From an uncultured Lachnospiraceae bacterium (GTDB lineage Bacteria; Bacillota; Clostridia; Lachnospirales; Lachnospiraceae), in contig CAMVTN010000004.1 of assembly GCA_947170415.1 (NCBI GenBank), positions 1-48,554 of the forward strand: a DNA stretch of 48,554 nt, given 5' to 3'. Below, piece by piece: positions 8,537 to 16,178 of the stretch (positions are counted from its first letter, which is position 1; each line of letters begins with the position of its first letter). Under the pieces are notes generated by a model that searched no databases, was not told the origin of the DNA, and worked only from the letters and a program-made list of their open reading frames with translations. The translations under genes were made by a program, and so were the position numbers.

Positions 8537-8628
8537 GGGTAGGATTTGTTAAAAAACTTTTGCATACAATCGAAAAAAGACTGAAAAACTACCCGAGAGG
8601 GTAGTGTGATGAAAAATAAAAATATGAT
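8537..8628 (+). promoter_or_regulatory. Activator-type promoter region of the ACP operon with GGGTAGT boxes
   Basis: GGGTAGG lies at 8537-8543. An 18-bp palindrome, ACTACCC-GAGA-GGGTAGT, lies at 8588-8605. The -10-like TATGAT (8623-8628) is 17 bp after the last box, so the box occupies the -35 position, where no consensus -35 is present. The first and last boxes are 62 bp apart, about six helical turns. This is the layout expected for an activator-dependent promoter, probably used by the adjacent LAL regulator (inference). Confidence 0.55.
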
Positions 8629-8699
8629 AAAACCTTAGGCAAACAAAAAACGTCGGTTTAAAGCGACACAGCATACGGGCAACCGGGGAGGAGTATAAA

Positions 8700-8951
8700 A
8701 TGGCTGACATTAAAATTTTTAACGAGATCCGTGACATTCTTCTTAACTACGCAGAGGTAGAGCCGGAAGAGATCAATCGTGAAACAGACCTTATCGAAGA
8801 CCTGGGGATGGATTCCTTTAGCTTTATATCCATGCTCGGAGATGTGGAGGAGACTTTTTCCATTTCAATCTCTGAAGAGGATATGGAAGAAGCTACACAC
8901 ATGATCACACCGGGTGACATCATCAGATTTGTAGAAAAGAAAGTTGCCTGA
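8700..8951 (+). CDS. Acyl carrier protein (phosphopantetheine-binding)
   Basis: This is an 83-residue acidic four-helix protein with the DLGMDSF motif. Ser39 is the expected 4'-phosphopantetheine attachment site, followed by FISMLGDVEETF as in ACP helix II. Length and charge are those of free-standing ACPs. GGGGAGGAG precedes the ATG by about seven bases. It is the first gene of a three-gene operon with an acyl ligase and a condensation-domain protein, and no fatty-acid synthesis genes are nearby. It is therefore more likely a dedicated carrier for this pathway than the housekeeping AcpP (inference). No phosphopantetheinyl transferase is in the window. Confidence 0.92.
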   Translation: MADIKIFNEIRDILLNYAEVEPEEINRETDLIEDLGMDSFSFISMLGDVEETFSISISEEDMEEATHMITPGDIIRFVEKKVA

Positions 8952-8989
8952 TCGCACGGGATGTGAATATTTTTGGAGGAGTTACTATT

Positions 8990-10579
8990 ATGAAGATTCA
9001 GGAAAAGATCGACAGGGGAATCAAGGATTTCCGGACATTTCTAAATGCGCTCGCAGATAAATATGCTGATACGCCTGCTGTAAGAGAAATGCACGGAAAA
9101 GATATCGTGGATCGGACTTATAACCAGTTAAAGCGGGACGCAGATGCTGTAAGCAGATTCTTTTTGGCACAGGGAAATACGGAGCCTATGCATGTGGCTG
9201 CTATAGGCGCAACAAGTTACCAGTACATCGCTGCTTATTACGGTACCGTAAATACAGCAAATGTGATCGTTCCTACGGAGGCTCAGCTTTCAACGGAGAG
9301 CCAGTGCGATCTTTTCCATATGGCAGATGTTAACGGGCTTTTCTTTGATAGGCACTTAGAGGACAGAATACCGGAAATACATGAGAAATGCCCGGATATA
9401 CGACTTTTTATCTGCCTGACGGAAGATGTCGAGGCGCATGACCTTGGAGACATCCATATCTACAGTCTGTCGGAGATAGAAAAGGAATATGCAGTGGGTG
9501 ATGATATCACTGTTCCGCTTGAGCATGACACTATGAGCACCATCCTTTTTACATCAGGAACGACCAGTGCTCAGCCAAAGGCAGTTATGCTGTCTCACGG
9601 CGGCATAATCGACAATATTTTTTCCGGTGAGCTTGCAGAACGTGACTCGACGAACTATGTAAAGCTTATTGCACTGCCGATCCACCATGCGCTGAGCTTT
9701 AACACAGATATCGGAATGGGCTTCAGAAATGGCGATACGGTATTTGTAAATGATTCTATGCTGCATATCGCCAGGAACTTTAAGATCGCAAAGCCATATA
9801 CGGCAATCCTTGTTCCGATGGTATTTGAAAACTTCTACCATAAGATCATGAAGGCTCATGAAATGCATCCGGAGATGGACTTAAAGACCATGGCCCGGGA
9901 GGCATTTGGCGGAGAAATAGAAGTATTTTACTGCGGCGGTGCTCACCTTAGAGCAGAGATCGCGGATGCTTTTGAGTCATGGGGTATGCCGGTATTTGAA
10001 GGATATGGCATGACTGAGTGCTCTCCGAGAGTGGCAGCAAATATGCCGGGACGTTTCCGCAGAGATTCTATCGGTAAAGTCGTGGATAATGCGGAAGTGC
10101 GTATAAAGGATTCTGAACTTCAGGTAAAGAGTCCTTCGGTAATGCTTGGATATTATAAAAATCCGGAGGCTACAAAGGCCGCTTTTACAGAAGACGGATG
10201 GCTTAGGAGCGGAGATATAGGCTACATTGATGAAGACGGATATATCTTTCTTCAGGGAAGGATAAAGAACCTCATCATCTTAAGTAACGGTGAAAATGTC
10301 AGTCCGGAGGAGATCGAAACAAAACTGTATGACTGCACATTCATAAAGGAGTGTCTTGTATATGAGGAAGATGGAAAGATCACAGCAGAAATATTCCCGG
10401 ACACTGAATACGCTGAAATGCATGAGGTTTCGGACGTTGAGAAAGAAATTTCTGCAGCAGTTAAAGCAGCAAACAAGACTATGCCCACAACAAAGTCAGT
10501 TAGAAATGTGAAGTTTAGATACGAACCTTTTGAGAGAACAGCTACAAACAAGATCAAGAGAGCACGTAAAGCAGCGTGA
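8990..10579 (+). CDS. AMP-forming acyl/aminoacyl ligase (ANL superfamily)
   Basis: The ATG at 8990 follows GGAGGAG; the track's GTG at 8963 lies before that site and is rejected. The 529-residue protein has the complete ANL motif series: the P-loop TSGTTSAQPK (about residues 188-197), GYGMTECSPR (A5), RSGDIGYIDEDGY (A7), GRIKNLIILSNGENVSPEE (A8) and the C-terminal lysine in ATNKIKRA (Lys521). It should adenylate a carboxylic acid and load it on a thiol, and the adjacent ACP is the natural partner. The sequence looks nearer to long-chain fatty acyl-ACP/CoA ligases than to amino-acid adenylation domains, but the substrate cannot be assigned by eye. Confidence 0.9.
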   Translation: MKIQEKIDRGIKDFRTFLNALADKYADTPAVREMHGKDIVDRTYNQLKRDADAVSRFFLAQGNTEPMHVAAIGATSYQYIAAYYGTVNTANVIVPTEAQLSTESQCDLFHMADVNGLFFDRHLEDRIPEIHEKCPDIRLFICLTEDVEAHDLGDIHIYSLSEIEKEYAVGDDITVPLEHDTMSTILFTSGTTSAQPKAVMLSHGGIIDNIFSGELAERDSTNYVKLIALPIHHALSFNTDIGMGFRNGDTVFVNDSMLHIARNFKIAKPYTAILVPMVFENFYHKIMKAHEMHPEMDLKTMAREAFGGEIEVFYCGGAHLRAEIADAFESWGMPVFEGYGMTECSPRVAANMPGRFRRDSIGKVVDNAEVRIKDSELQVKSPSVMLGYYKNPEATKAAFTEDGWLRSGDIGYIDEDGYIFLQGRIKNLIILSNGENVSPEEIETKLYDCTFIKECLVYEEDGKITAEIFPDTEYAEMHEVSDVEKEISAAVKAANKTMPTTKSVRNVKFRYEPFERTATNKIKRARKAA

Positions 10580-10606
10580 GTGTCAGATAAAATATAGAGG
10601 AGTATT

Positions 10607-12058
10607 ATGAAAGAACGTGAAATAAACGGAGTTAAGGTAAAGACCTGGCCTTTGACAGATGTGCAGGGCGGCTTATATAAGGTATTTGCCCATTATGCAA
10701 GTATTCAGGAAATGAATCTGGGTGTGGGATTCTATTTCAAGATGGACATGGATGAGGAACTCATGCGCCAGTCTATGCGCGAAGCCATAGAGTATATGGA
10801 GGCTCTGAATGTTCGTTTTGGTCAGGATGAAAATGGAGAAATGTACCAGTATATAAATCCTGAGCCGTGGAATGAAGAGATGCCTCTTTTGGATCTTTCG
10901 GATATGTCGGAAGAAAGCGCGAAGAAGTATCTCACTGATGTAACATCCGAACCGATTGATTATCTGCACAAAAATATGACCATTGTAAGGCTTGTGCGCC
11001 TGTGTGATGGGTATAGCGGTGTTTATATCAATTTCAACCATATGCTGGCAGACGGCTATTCCATAAATATGTTTATGACATATCTCGCTGCTATCTATTT
11101 TTCACATGTTTCAGGGAAAACGCTTCTTCTTCCTAAAAAGAGCGATTATGTAAAAATGATCGAAAAGGAGCTTTTATATAATGGTTCTGACAGAGAGAAG
11201 GCAGATCAGGAGTTTTGGAACAGTACACTTAGAGAGGGTGAACCGCTCTATACACATCCGACTGTAAGACCCGGAAATGCGTGGGAAAAACAGCAGGAAG
11301 AGCAGGGTGAGAATAAGACAAGATATCTTATCAATAATATCAGTCCTAAGGCTTCTATTGATTCTGAAATCATCGGTGGAGAGAGAGCTGAGAGACTGGT
11401 GGACAGCATCGCAGAAAACAAGGTGTCTGAAAATGCGCTTGCAACACTGGCACTTCGGAGTACTCTTTCGCTCTTAAATCACAGACAGACTGATATCGCA
11501 GCTCGTGTAATAGTGAACCGCCGCGGTACTATCAATGAACGTTATTCCGGCGGAAACCGGATGACATTCCTTACCTGGAGAAGCGATATACAGGACAACA
11601 TGCCTGTACGTGAGGCACTACAGGAAATGCTCGACAGTCAGAAAAAGATATTCCGTCATGCGGATTATAACTCTATGAAACGTCTGGCAGAGAGAGGGCA
11701 GTTCTTTGGAAATCCGCCAAAGGCAACCTATGAATCGGTTACATTTACCTATCAGCCGAATACAGTTCAGATAGATCCGAGACTTCCGGAGATGAAGGCA
11801 GTATGGTATTCAAACAGCAGTACATCAAATATATGCTATCTGACACTCGAACACCTCCTTGGAAAGAAGGATTACGTGTTTATTTATGAGCGTCGTGTAG
11901 AGGAAATGAATGAGGAAGAAATGCATTTCTTTACTGAACTTATGATGGAATGTATGGAAAGTGCTATGGCTCATCTCGACGGAACAGTAGGAGAGGTGCT
12001 TGATGAAGTACAGGCGCGTCATCCGGAATTAAGTCCTGAACCTGCATTCAGTGTGTGA
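10607..12058 (+). CDS. Stand-alone condensation-domain acyltransferase
   Basis: This is a 483-residue protein of the CoA-dependent acyltransferase / NRPS condensation fold. The core motif is NHMLADG (residues 144-150): the catalytic second His (145) and the structural Asp-Gly are kept, while the first His of HHxxxDG is Asn. This is seen in some free condensation and alcohol-acyltransferase-like members. It contains no adenylation, carrier or thioesterase domain. It starts 28 bp after the ligase (AGAGGAG site) and ends at a terminator, so the operon is ACP, ligase, condensation enzyme. The logical reading is transfer of an ACP-bound acyl group to a soluble or lipid amine or alcohol acceptor. 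The acceptor is not identifiable. Confidence 0.85.
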   Translation: MKEREINGVKVKTWPLTDVQGGLYKVFAHYASIQEMNLGVGFYFKMDMDEELMRQSMREAIEYMEALNVRFGQDENGEMYQYINPEPWNEEMPLLDLSDMSEESAKKYLTDVTSEPIDYLHKNMTIVRLVRLCDGYSGVYINFNHMLADGYSINMFMTYLAAIYFSHVSGKTLLLPKKSDYVKMIEKELLYNGSDREKADQEFWNSTLREGEPLYTHPTVRPGNAWEKQQEEQGENKTRYLINNISPKASIDSEIIGGERAERLVDSIAENKVSENALATLALRSTLSLLNHRQTDIAARVIVNRRGTINERYSGGNRMTFLTWRSDIQDNMPVREALQEMLDSQKKIFRHADYNSMKRLAERGQFFGNPPKATYESVTFTYQPNTVQIDPRLPEMKAVWYSNSSTSNICYLTLEHLLGKKDYVFIYERRVEEMNEEEMHFFTELMMECMESAMAHLDGTVGEVLDEVQARHPELSPEPAFSV

Positions 12059-12089
12059 TATCCATTTGAGCTTCAATAAATGACGATAG

Positions 12090-12124
12090 AAGTCCCCGAG
12101 GAAAAATCCTTCGGGGACTTTTGT
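12090..12124 (+). terminator. Terminator of the ACP-ligase-condensation operon
   Basis: AAGTCCCCGA pairs with TCGGGGACTT (with GGA/TCC extending the stem after one bulge) and is followed by TTTT. It lies about 30 bp after the condensation gene's stop. Confidence 0.92.
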
Positions 12125-12173
12125 GGTAAATTATATAATGGACTTTCAATGGATGCCACGTTGAGGGAAAATG

Positions 12174-12182
12174 TGTTATGAT
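12174..12182 (+). promoter_or_regulatory. Extended -10 promoter for the DtxR-type gene's leader
   Basis: TGT-TATGAT matches the extended -10 pattern (TGnTATAAT with one change). No good -35 is visible 17 bp upstream. Transcription would begin near 12189 and give a leader of about 205 nt. Confidence 0.4.
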
Positions 12183-12188
12183 GATGTA

Positions 12189-12396
12189 AATAGTCGGTTA
12201 CAGTTCAGACGCAAACGGAGCACTTTGCTGCGGAGTTTGTGACCAACAAATATGAATAGCCATATAGGTTTTGCCCATCGCCAAAGGCGATTTAATTGGC
12301 AAAACCTGTTACTGTCGCGAGCTGAAAGCGAGTGAACAGTAACAATAGTCAGTTACAGTTCACGTCAAAAATCGCATAAAAGCGGAGGTTTTATAC
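12189..12396 (+). repeat. Structured intergenic element: 17-bp direct repeats around nested hairpins (possible cis-regulatory RNA)
   Basis: This fills the only gap of more than 300 bases (12059-12396), apart from the terminator and promoter before it. A 17-bp direct repeat with one mismatch (TAGTCGGTTACAGTTCA) lies at 12191-12207 and 12346-12362. Between the copies are three hairpins. The first is CAAAC...GTTTG near 12212-12239. The second is nested: GGTTTTGCC (12267-12275) pairs with GGCAAAACC (12298-12306) around ATCGCC-AAA-GGCGAT. The third pairs TGTTACTGT (12307-12315) with ACAGTAACA (12336-12344). GTGAACAGTAAC (12332-12343) can alternatively pair with GTTACAGTTCAC (12352-12363), which would exclude the third hairpin. 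No coding potential was seen. It could be a leader RNA switch or a mobile palindromic repeat. Confidence 0.5.
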
Positions 12397-12810
12397 ATGA
12401 GCGAGAGATCAACACAGGCAGTTCACAAGCACGAATCAGAGCAGGACTATCTGGAGACGATATTAAAAATAAAGAAAGAAAAGGGAAGCTGCTACGCCGT
12501 TGATGTATCGAGGGAACTCAATATATCAAAGCCGTCTGTTACTATCGCGGTTAATAAGCTTGTGGCAAAAGGATATCTTGTCCGTTCTGAAGGAAAGGAA
12601 CTCATCTTTACAGAAGAGGGCGCAAAGATCGCAAAGAAGATTCTTGACCGCCACCGTTTTCTTAAGACCTGGCTCATGACCATAGGTGTATCGGAGAAGA
12701 CTGCCGAGGAAGAAGCCTGTATGATAGAGCATGATATCAGTCAGGGAACTTTCCAAAAGATGAAAAAGGCATTTAAGGAAAACTATCCTGACGTGTCTAT
12801 AATGAAATGA
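12397..12810 (+). CDS. DtxR/MntR-family metal-dependent transcriptional regulator
   Basis: The 137-residue protein has an N-terminal winged HTH (about residues 12-70; YLETILKIKKEKG then VSRELNISKPSVTIAVNKLVAKGYL) and a DtxR/MntR dimerisation and metal-binding domain. The latter includes HRFLKTWL and the metal-ligand segment EEEACMIEHDIS. There is no SH3-like third domain, as in MntR and unlike full-length IdeR/DtxR. It should bind DNA when loaded with Mn(II) or Fe(II) and control metal uptake. No metal transporter is close by, so the targets lie elsewhere. The start has AGCGGAGG eight bases upstream. It is preceded by an unusually long structured leader and followed by a terminator hairpin. 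Confidence 0.88.
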   Translation: MSERSTQAVHKHESEQDYLETILKIKKEKGSCYAVDVSRELNISKPSVTIAVNKLVAKGYLVRSEGKELIFTEEGAKIAKKILDRHRFLKTWLMTIGVSEKTAEEEACMIEHDISQGTFQKMKKAFKENYPDVSIMK

Positions 12811-12829
12811 TCTTAAATATGTAAATGAT

Positions 12830-12860
12830 AAAGAATCCGGCAAAGCCGGATTCTTTATTT
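12830..12860 (+). terminator. Terminator after the DtxR-type gene
   Basis: An 11-bp perfect stem (AAAGAATCCGG / CCGGATTCTTT) has a 5-nt loop and a short T-rich tail. It lies inside the track ORF 12825-13532, which supports the downstream start at 12879 for the next gene. Confidence 0.88.
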
Positions 12861-12878
12861 GGGAGAAAGAGTAGTAAA

Positions 12879-13532
12879 ATGCAGACATCAGAGAGCTTTC
12901 GTTTAAGTGCACTTTTATCATTTTCAGGCGGATTACAGGATGCGTATACCTATAATATAAGAGATAAGGTATTCGCAAATGCACAAACCGGAAATGTAGT
13001 TCTTATGAGTCAGAATCTGATGCAGGGTAACTGGGTGCAGGGGATGCATTATATGTGTCCACTGCTTTCCTTTGCCCTGGGAGTTCTCGCCTCAGAGAGA
13101 ATAGAGAGCAGGTTTAAGGATAGTAAAGCAGTTCACTGGAGACAGATCATACTTATGATCGAGATAGCAGCTCTTTTGAGTGTGGGCTTTATGCCGGACA
13201 GTCTAAACATGATCGCAAATATGATAGTATCTTTTTCATGCGCCATGCAGGTTCAGACCTTTAGAAAAGTGCATGGATACGGATATGCGAGCACGATGTG
13301 CATCGGAAATCTCAGGAGCGGGACAGAGAGTTTTTCAAAATATCTAAGGGACAAGGATAAAGCGGCACTGCGTAAGGCGCTTCATTTCTTTGGGATAATC
13401 CTGATATTTGCTCTCGGCGCCGGAACCGGCGGTGTGATCTCCGGCAATCTTGGCATACCGACTATATGGATATCGGTTGCGATCTTGTTTGTCGTATTTT
13501 TGATGATGAGTTTTGATAGATCAGAAGATTGA
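12879..13532 (+). CDS. DUF1275 (YoaK-type) membrane protein
   Basis: Starting at ATG 12879 (GGGAGAAAG upstream, after the terminator hairpin) the protein has 217 residues with about six hydrophobic segments. The N-terminal SFSGGLQDAYTY and ANAQTGNVVLM motifs are hallmarks of the DUF1275/YoaK family of integral membrane proteins. The family's function is not established. The next gene, a thioesterase, follows after 25 bp without a terminator, so the two are probably co-transcribed. The extra 18 codons in the ORF track cross the terminator and are not part of the gene. Confidence 0.85.
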   Translation: MQTSESFRLSALLSFSGGLQDAYTYNIRDKVFANAQTGNVVLMSQNLMQGNWVQGMHYMCPLLSFALGVLASERIESRFKDSKAVHWRQIILMIEIAALLSVGFMPDSLNMIANMIVSFSCAMQVQTFRKVHGYGYASTMCIGNLRSGTESFSKYLRDKDKAALRKALHFFGIILIFALGAGTGGVISGNLGIPTIWISVAILFVVFLMMSFDRSED

Positions 13533-13557
13533 AGTAGTTTTAAGGAAGTAATTGATA

Positions 13558-14052
13558 ATGAGTGATAGTAAAGACACAAGACAATTAAGAAATGTTGAGT
13601 TTTCGCAGATCGAGAATCTGCATGTGGTAAGAGGCGAGGATATAAACGGAACCGGAAGATTGTATGGCGGAAGACTCCTGTCCTGGATTGATGAAACAGC
13701 AGCGACCTGCGCGCAGCGTCACTCGGGACTTGAGATCACTACGGCATCTATTGACAATCTGACCTTTAAGAGAGGCGCATACAGCAATGATGTAGTGGTA
13801 CTGGTCGCAAAGGTTACCTATGTCGGAAGGACTTCAATGGAGGTTAGGGTAGATACCTATGTGGAGGATAAGGAAGGCTATCGTCATCCGATAAACAGAG
13901 CATATCTCACATATGTAGCGATAACCCGTGAAGGAGTACCGGTGCCGATACCGTATGGTCTTGAACTCACTAAAGAAAATGAAAAGATGGAATGGGAGGC
14001 AGCGATCCTTCGTAAAAATAACAGAAAACTTCGCTCAGAAGAGGGATTTTGA
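13558..14052 (+). CDS. Hotdog-fold acyl-CoA thioesterase
   Basis: This is a 164-residue single hotdog domain of the acyl-CoA hydrolase (YciA / BACH-like) type: LYGGRLLSWIDETAATCA contains the catalytic-helix aspartate region, and TASIDNLTFKRGAY and AKVTYVGRTSMEVRV are the following conserved strands. It hydrolyses acyl-CoA thioesters in the cytoplasm; chain-length preference is not evident. ATG 13558 follows AAGGAAG; the TTG at 13552 in the track is less well placed. It probably shares a transcript with the DUF1275 gene. Confidence 0.9.
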   Translation: MSDSKDTRQLRNVEFSQIENLHVVRGEDINGTGRLYGGRLLSWIDETAATCAQRHSGLEITTASIDNLTFKRGAYSNDVVVLVAKVTYVGRTSMEVRVDTYVEDKEGYRHPINRAYLTYVAITREGVPVPIPYGLELTKENEKMEWEAAILRKNNRKLRSEEGF

Positions 14053-14159
14053 TAAAAAATAACGACGATCATATGGAAGCTTTAACTGATTTGTGATATT
14101 CTTAACAAGTTGTGTCCGGTGCCTGTTATGGGCAAAATGACACGAAAAGGAGAGATAAA

Positions 14160-14786
14160 ATGAATTACGTTAAAGCTTTGGTATCGGCAATACTTGCCGG
14201 TATGTGCATAGGTATGGGTGGAGTTGTCTATCTGTCAGTGGACAGTAAACTCACAGGTGCATTTTTCTTTACAGTAGGCCTTTTTGTTATTTGTGCATTT
14301 GGATTAAATCTGTACACGGGAAAAGTTTGTTATGTATTTCAGAATGATCTGGAATATCTGCTCAGGATTCCTGTAATATGGTTTGGAAATCTGATCGGAA
14401 CATCAATAACAGCAGGTCTTATTCTTCTTACCAGATACGGAGCAGCTATTTCGGAAAAAGCGGCTGCACTTTGCGAAGCAAAGACAGCGGATAATTTCTT
14501 AAGCCTTTTTGTCCTTGGTATTTTCTGTGACATCTTTATCTATATCGGTGTTGAAGGTTACGGAAAGATTCCTCATGAGACAGGAAAATATCTGGCACTG
14601 TTTTTCGGCGTTATGGTATTTATCCTTAGCGGCTATGAGCACTGCATCGCAGATATGTTTTATGTGTCTGCGGCAGGTATGTGGAGCGGAGACATGCTCG
14701 TGAGAATACTGGTTATTACCCTTGGTAATGCAGTAGGAGGTATATTCTTCCCGGTAGTCAGAGGATGGCTTTCAAAAAACAATTAA
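14160..14786 (+). CDS. Formate/nitrite transporter (FNT) family channel
   Basis: ATG 14160 has AAAGGAGAG upstream; the track's upstream codons lack a site. The 208-residue protein has six hydrophobic segments and the FNT signature GYEHCIADMFY near residue 160, with ILAGMCIGMGG in the first helix and NLIGT in the middle. FNT proteins are pentameric channels for small monovalent anions (formate, nitrite, hydrosulfide). In a fermenting anaerobe formate is the most likely cargo, but no pyruvate-formate lyase gene is adjacent. It is somewhat shorter than the usual 250-280 residues. A strong terminator follows. Confidence 0.9.
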   Translation: MNYVKALVSAILAGMCIGMGGVVYLSVDSKLTGAFFFTVGLFVICAFGLNLYTGKVCYVFQNDLEYLLRIPVIWFGNLIGTSITAGLILLTRYGAAISEKAAALCEAKTADNFLSLFVLGIFCDIFIYIGVEGYGKIPHETGKYLALFFGVMVFILSGYEHCIADMFYVSAAGMWSGDMLVRILVITLGNAVGGIFFPVVRGWLSKNN

Positions 14787-14787
14787 T

Positions 14788-14834
14788 AAAAAGGCAGGTC
14801 ATTACACCATAAAAGGTGAGCGACCTGCTTTTTT
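14788..14834. terminator. Bidirectional terminator between FNT gene and diguanylate cyclase gene
   Basis: AAAAAGGCAGGTC pairs with GACCTGCTTTTTT around a smaller CACC/GGTG stem. A-run and T-run on both sides fit convergent genes. Confidence 0.9.
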
Positions 14835-14850
14835 ACGCTTTTTATGTTGT

Positions 14851-16019
14851 TTATCTGCGTCTGGCTTTTTGTTTTCTTTTATTTTTGTTTTCGTATAACG
14901 CGTCATCTGCTGCAGAGATAAGATGCTGAATGGAATCCATATGATCCGGATCCCACAGTGCGAAACCTATGCTGACATCAAGCTTATAAGAGATTTTTCG
15001 GTTTCGCAGAGCTCGGAAAGCTTTGAACGTATGGAGTCAATGATGTTTTTGATATCATTTTCCGAATCAACTGACGCGACGATTATAAATTCATCTCCGC
15101 CGTAACGGGCAACGAAATGGCGCAAAGAGTCATTGCAGACGCTTCGGAGGACATTTGCGAGCTTGATAAGAGCGTTATCACCTGCCTGATGACCATACAT
15201 ATCATTAATGTCCTTAAAACGGTCAATATCCAGCATCAGAACATACAGTTTTTCGGATCTGGATATGTTTTTCAAGGAACGGTTCAGGTAATGGTTGAGA
15301 TTATTTCTGTTATTTATCTGTGTCAGAGGATCCATGTAGATCTTACTCTCGAGATAGGTTATATATACGTAGATCATCGCCACCATTACGCCGTAGCACA
15401 GGAAGTTTCTGCGCCAGGTAGTCAGCTGTATTCCTCCGGAAATGACGATGGGGATCGCATATGAACCGACGGAAATATAAAGAGAGCGGTCTACATAGCC
15501 TTCTTTGGAAAATGCAAGGAACATCGATCTAAGTGAAGCAATGATCAGATAGCCAAAAGGGATCATGATCATGATATAGAAAACCGGACCATTTACCACG
15601 CTTCCGGATTCTTCCAGGTAGTAGCCCTTTTTTATGAAAAAAGCAAGTGTTACGATAGCACATCCGATCAGACCGGGGATGGCGGCGAGAATCTGGCCGT
15701 TTGCTGTCTGTATGTATTTCCGCTTCAGCATATATTCCGTATAAATGAACCACAGGATTGCCATGCAGGAATAACCAAGATATATCATGAGATTGGTGAA
15801 TCTGAGCGCAAAGGCAGTTCGGGGCCACGCACCGCTGTCTACCAGCATCCATACATTGTCTATAACGCCAAAGAAGACGACCTGACTTAACAGAGCGCGG
15901 CTGTAGAGCACCTGACTTTGCTGTCTGTCGGCATCCCGGAGAACATGGATAAGTATGAGAAGCAGAATAACAGCGCAGGCAAGATTTGATTCGATGTAGA
16001 AAAATGCTGTTTCAGACAA
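14851..16019 (-). pseudogene. Membrane GGDEF diguanylate cyclase with a single-base frameshift near the C-terminus
   Basis: The ORF starts with TTG at 16019 (GGAGG six bases upstream). It has six or seven transmembrane segments (about residues 8-215), then a GGDEF domain with DPLTQINNRNNLNHYL, MLDIDRFKDIND and the intact active site RYGGDEF. The frame stops at 14967 after KSLISLMSA. The missing end of the domain, with the conserved VSIGFALW and ISAADDALYENK segments, is present in the next frame and stops at 14851. One extra base in the 5-nt homopolymer at 14994-14998 would join the two. This may be a true frameshift, slippage-based variation or a sequencing error. No RxxD inhibitory site is present. 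If intact it would make cyclic di-GMP at the membrane. Confidence 0.85.
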
Positions 16020-16053
16020 ATGAAACCTCCATTAGACAAAATGATGTAATTTA

Positions 16054-16059
16054 AGTATA
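16054..16059 (-). promoter_or_regulatory. Possible extended -10 element of the GGDEF gene
   Basis: On the minus strand TGA-TATACT lies about 35 bases before the TTG start. No convincing -35 is visible. The rest of the 159-bp gap is AT-rich and shows nothing else I can name. Confidence 0.35.
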
Positions 16060-16178
16060 TCAGATTTACAAAAATGAGGCCGATACATAGTGTAATACTA
16101 ATAAAAAAATAAGAAATACATAATCATTTATTTCCGTTTTGTATGGACGGATCAATTGGCAGGTTAAAAAAATAGAAC

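Noticed and set aside
8700-12058. Complete non-ribosomal peptide synthetase cluster
   Set aside because: Only a free ACP, one ligase and one condensation protein are present; no multi-module synthetase, thioesterase or exporter is adjacent.
12189-12396. CRISPR array or attachment site
   Set aside because: Only two direct-repeat copies with unequal hairpins between them, no regular spacers, and no cas or integrase gene in the window.
12825-12878. Track start of the DUF1275 ORF
   Set aside because: The first codons are the terminator hairpin of the preceding gene; ATG 12879 follows a good ribosome site.
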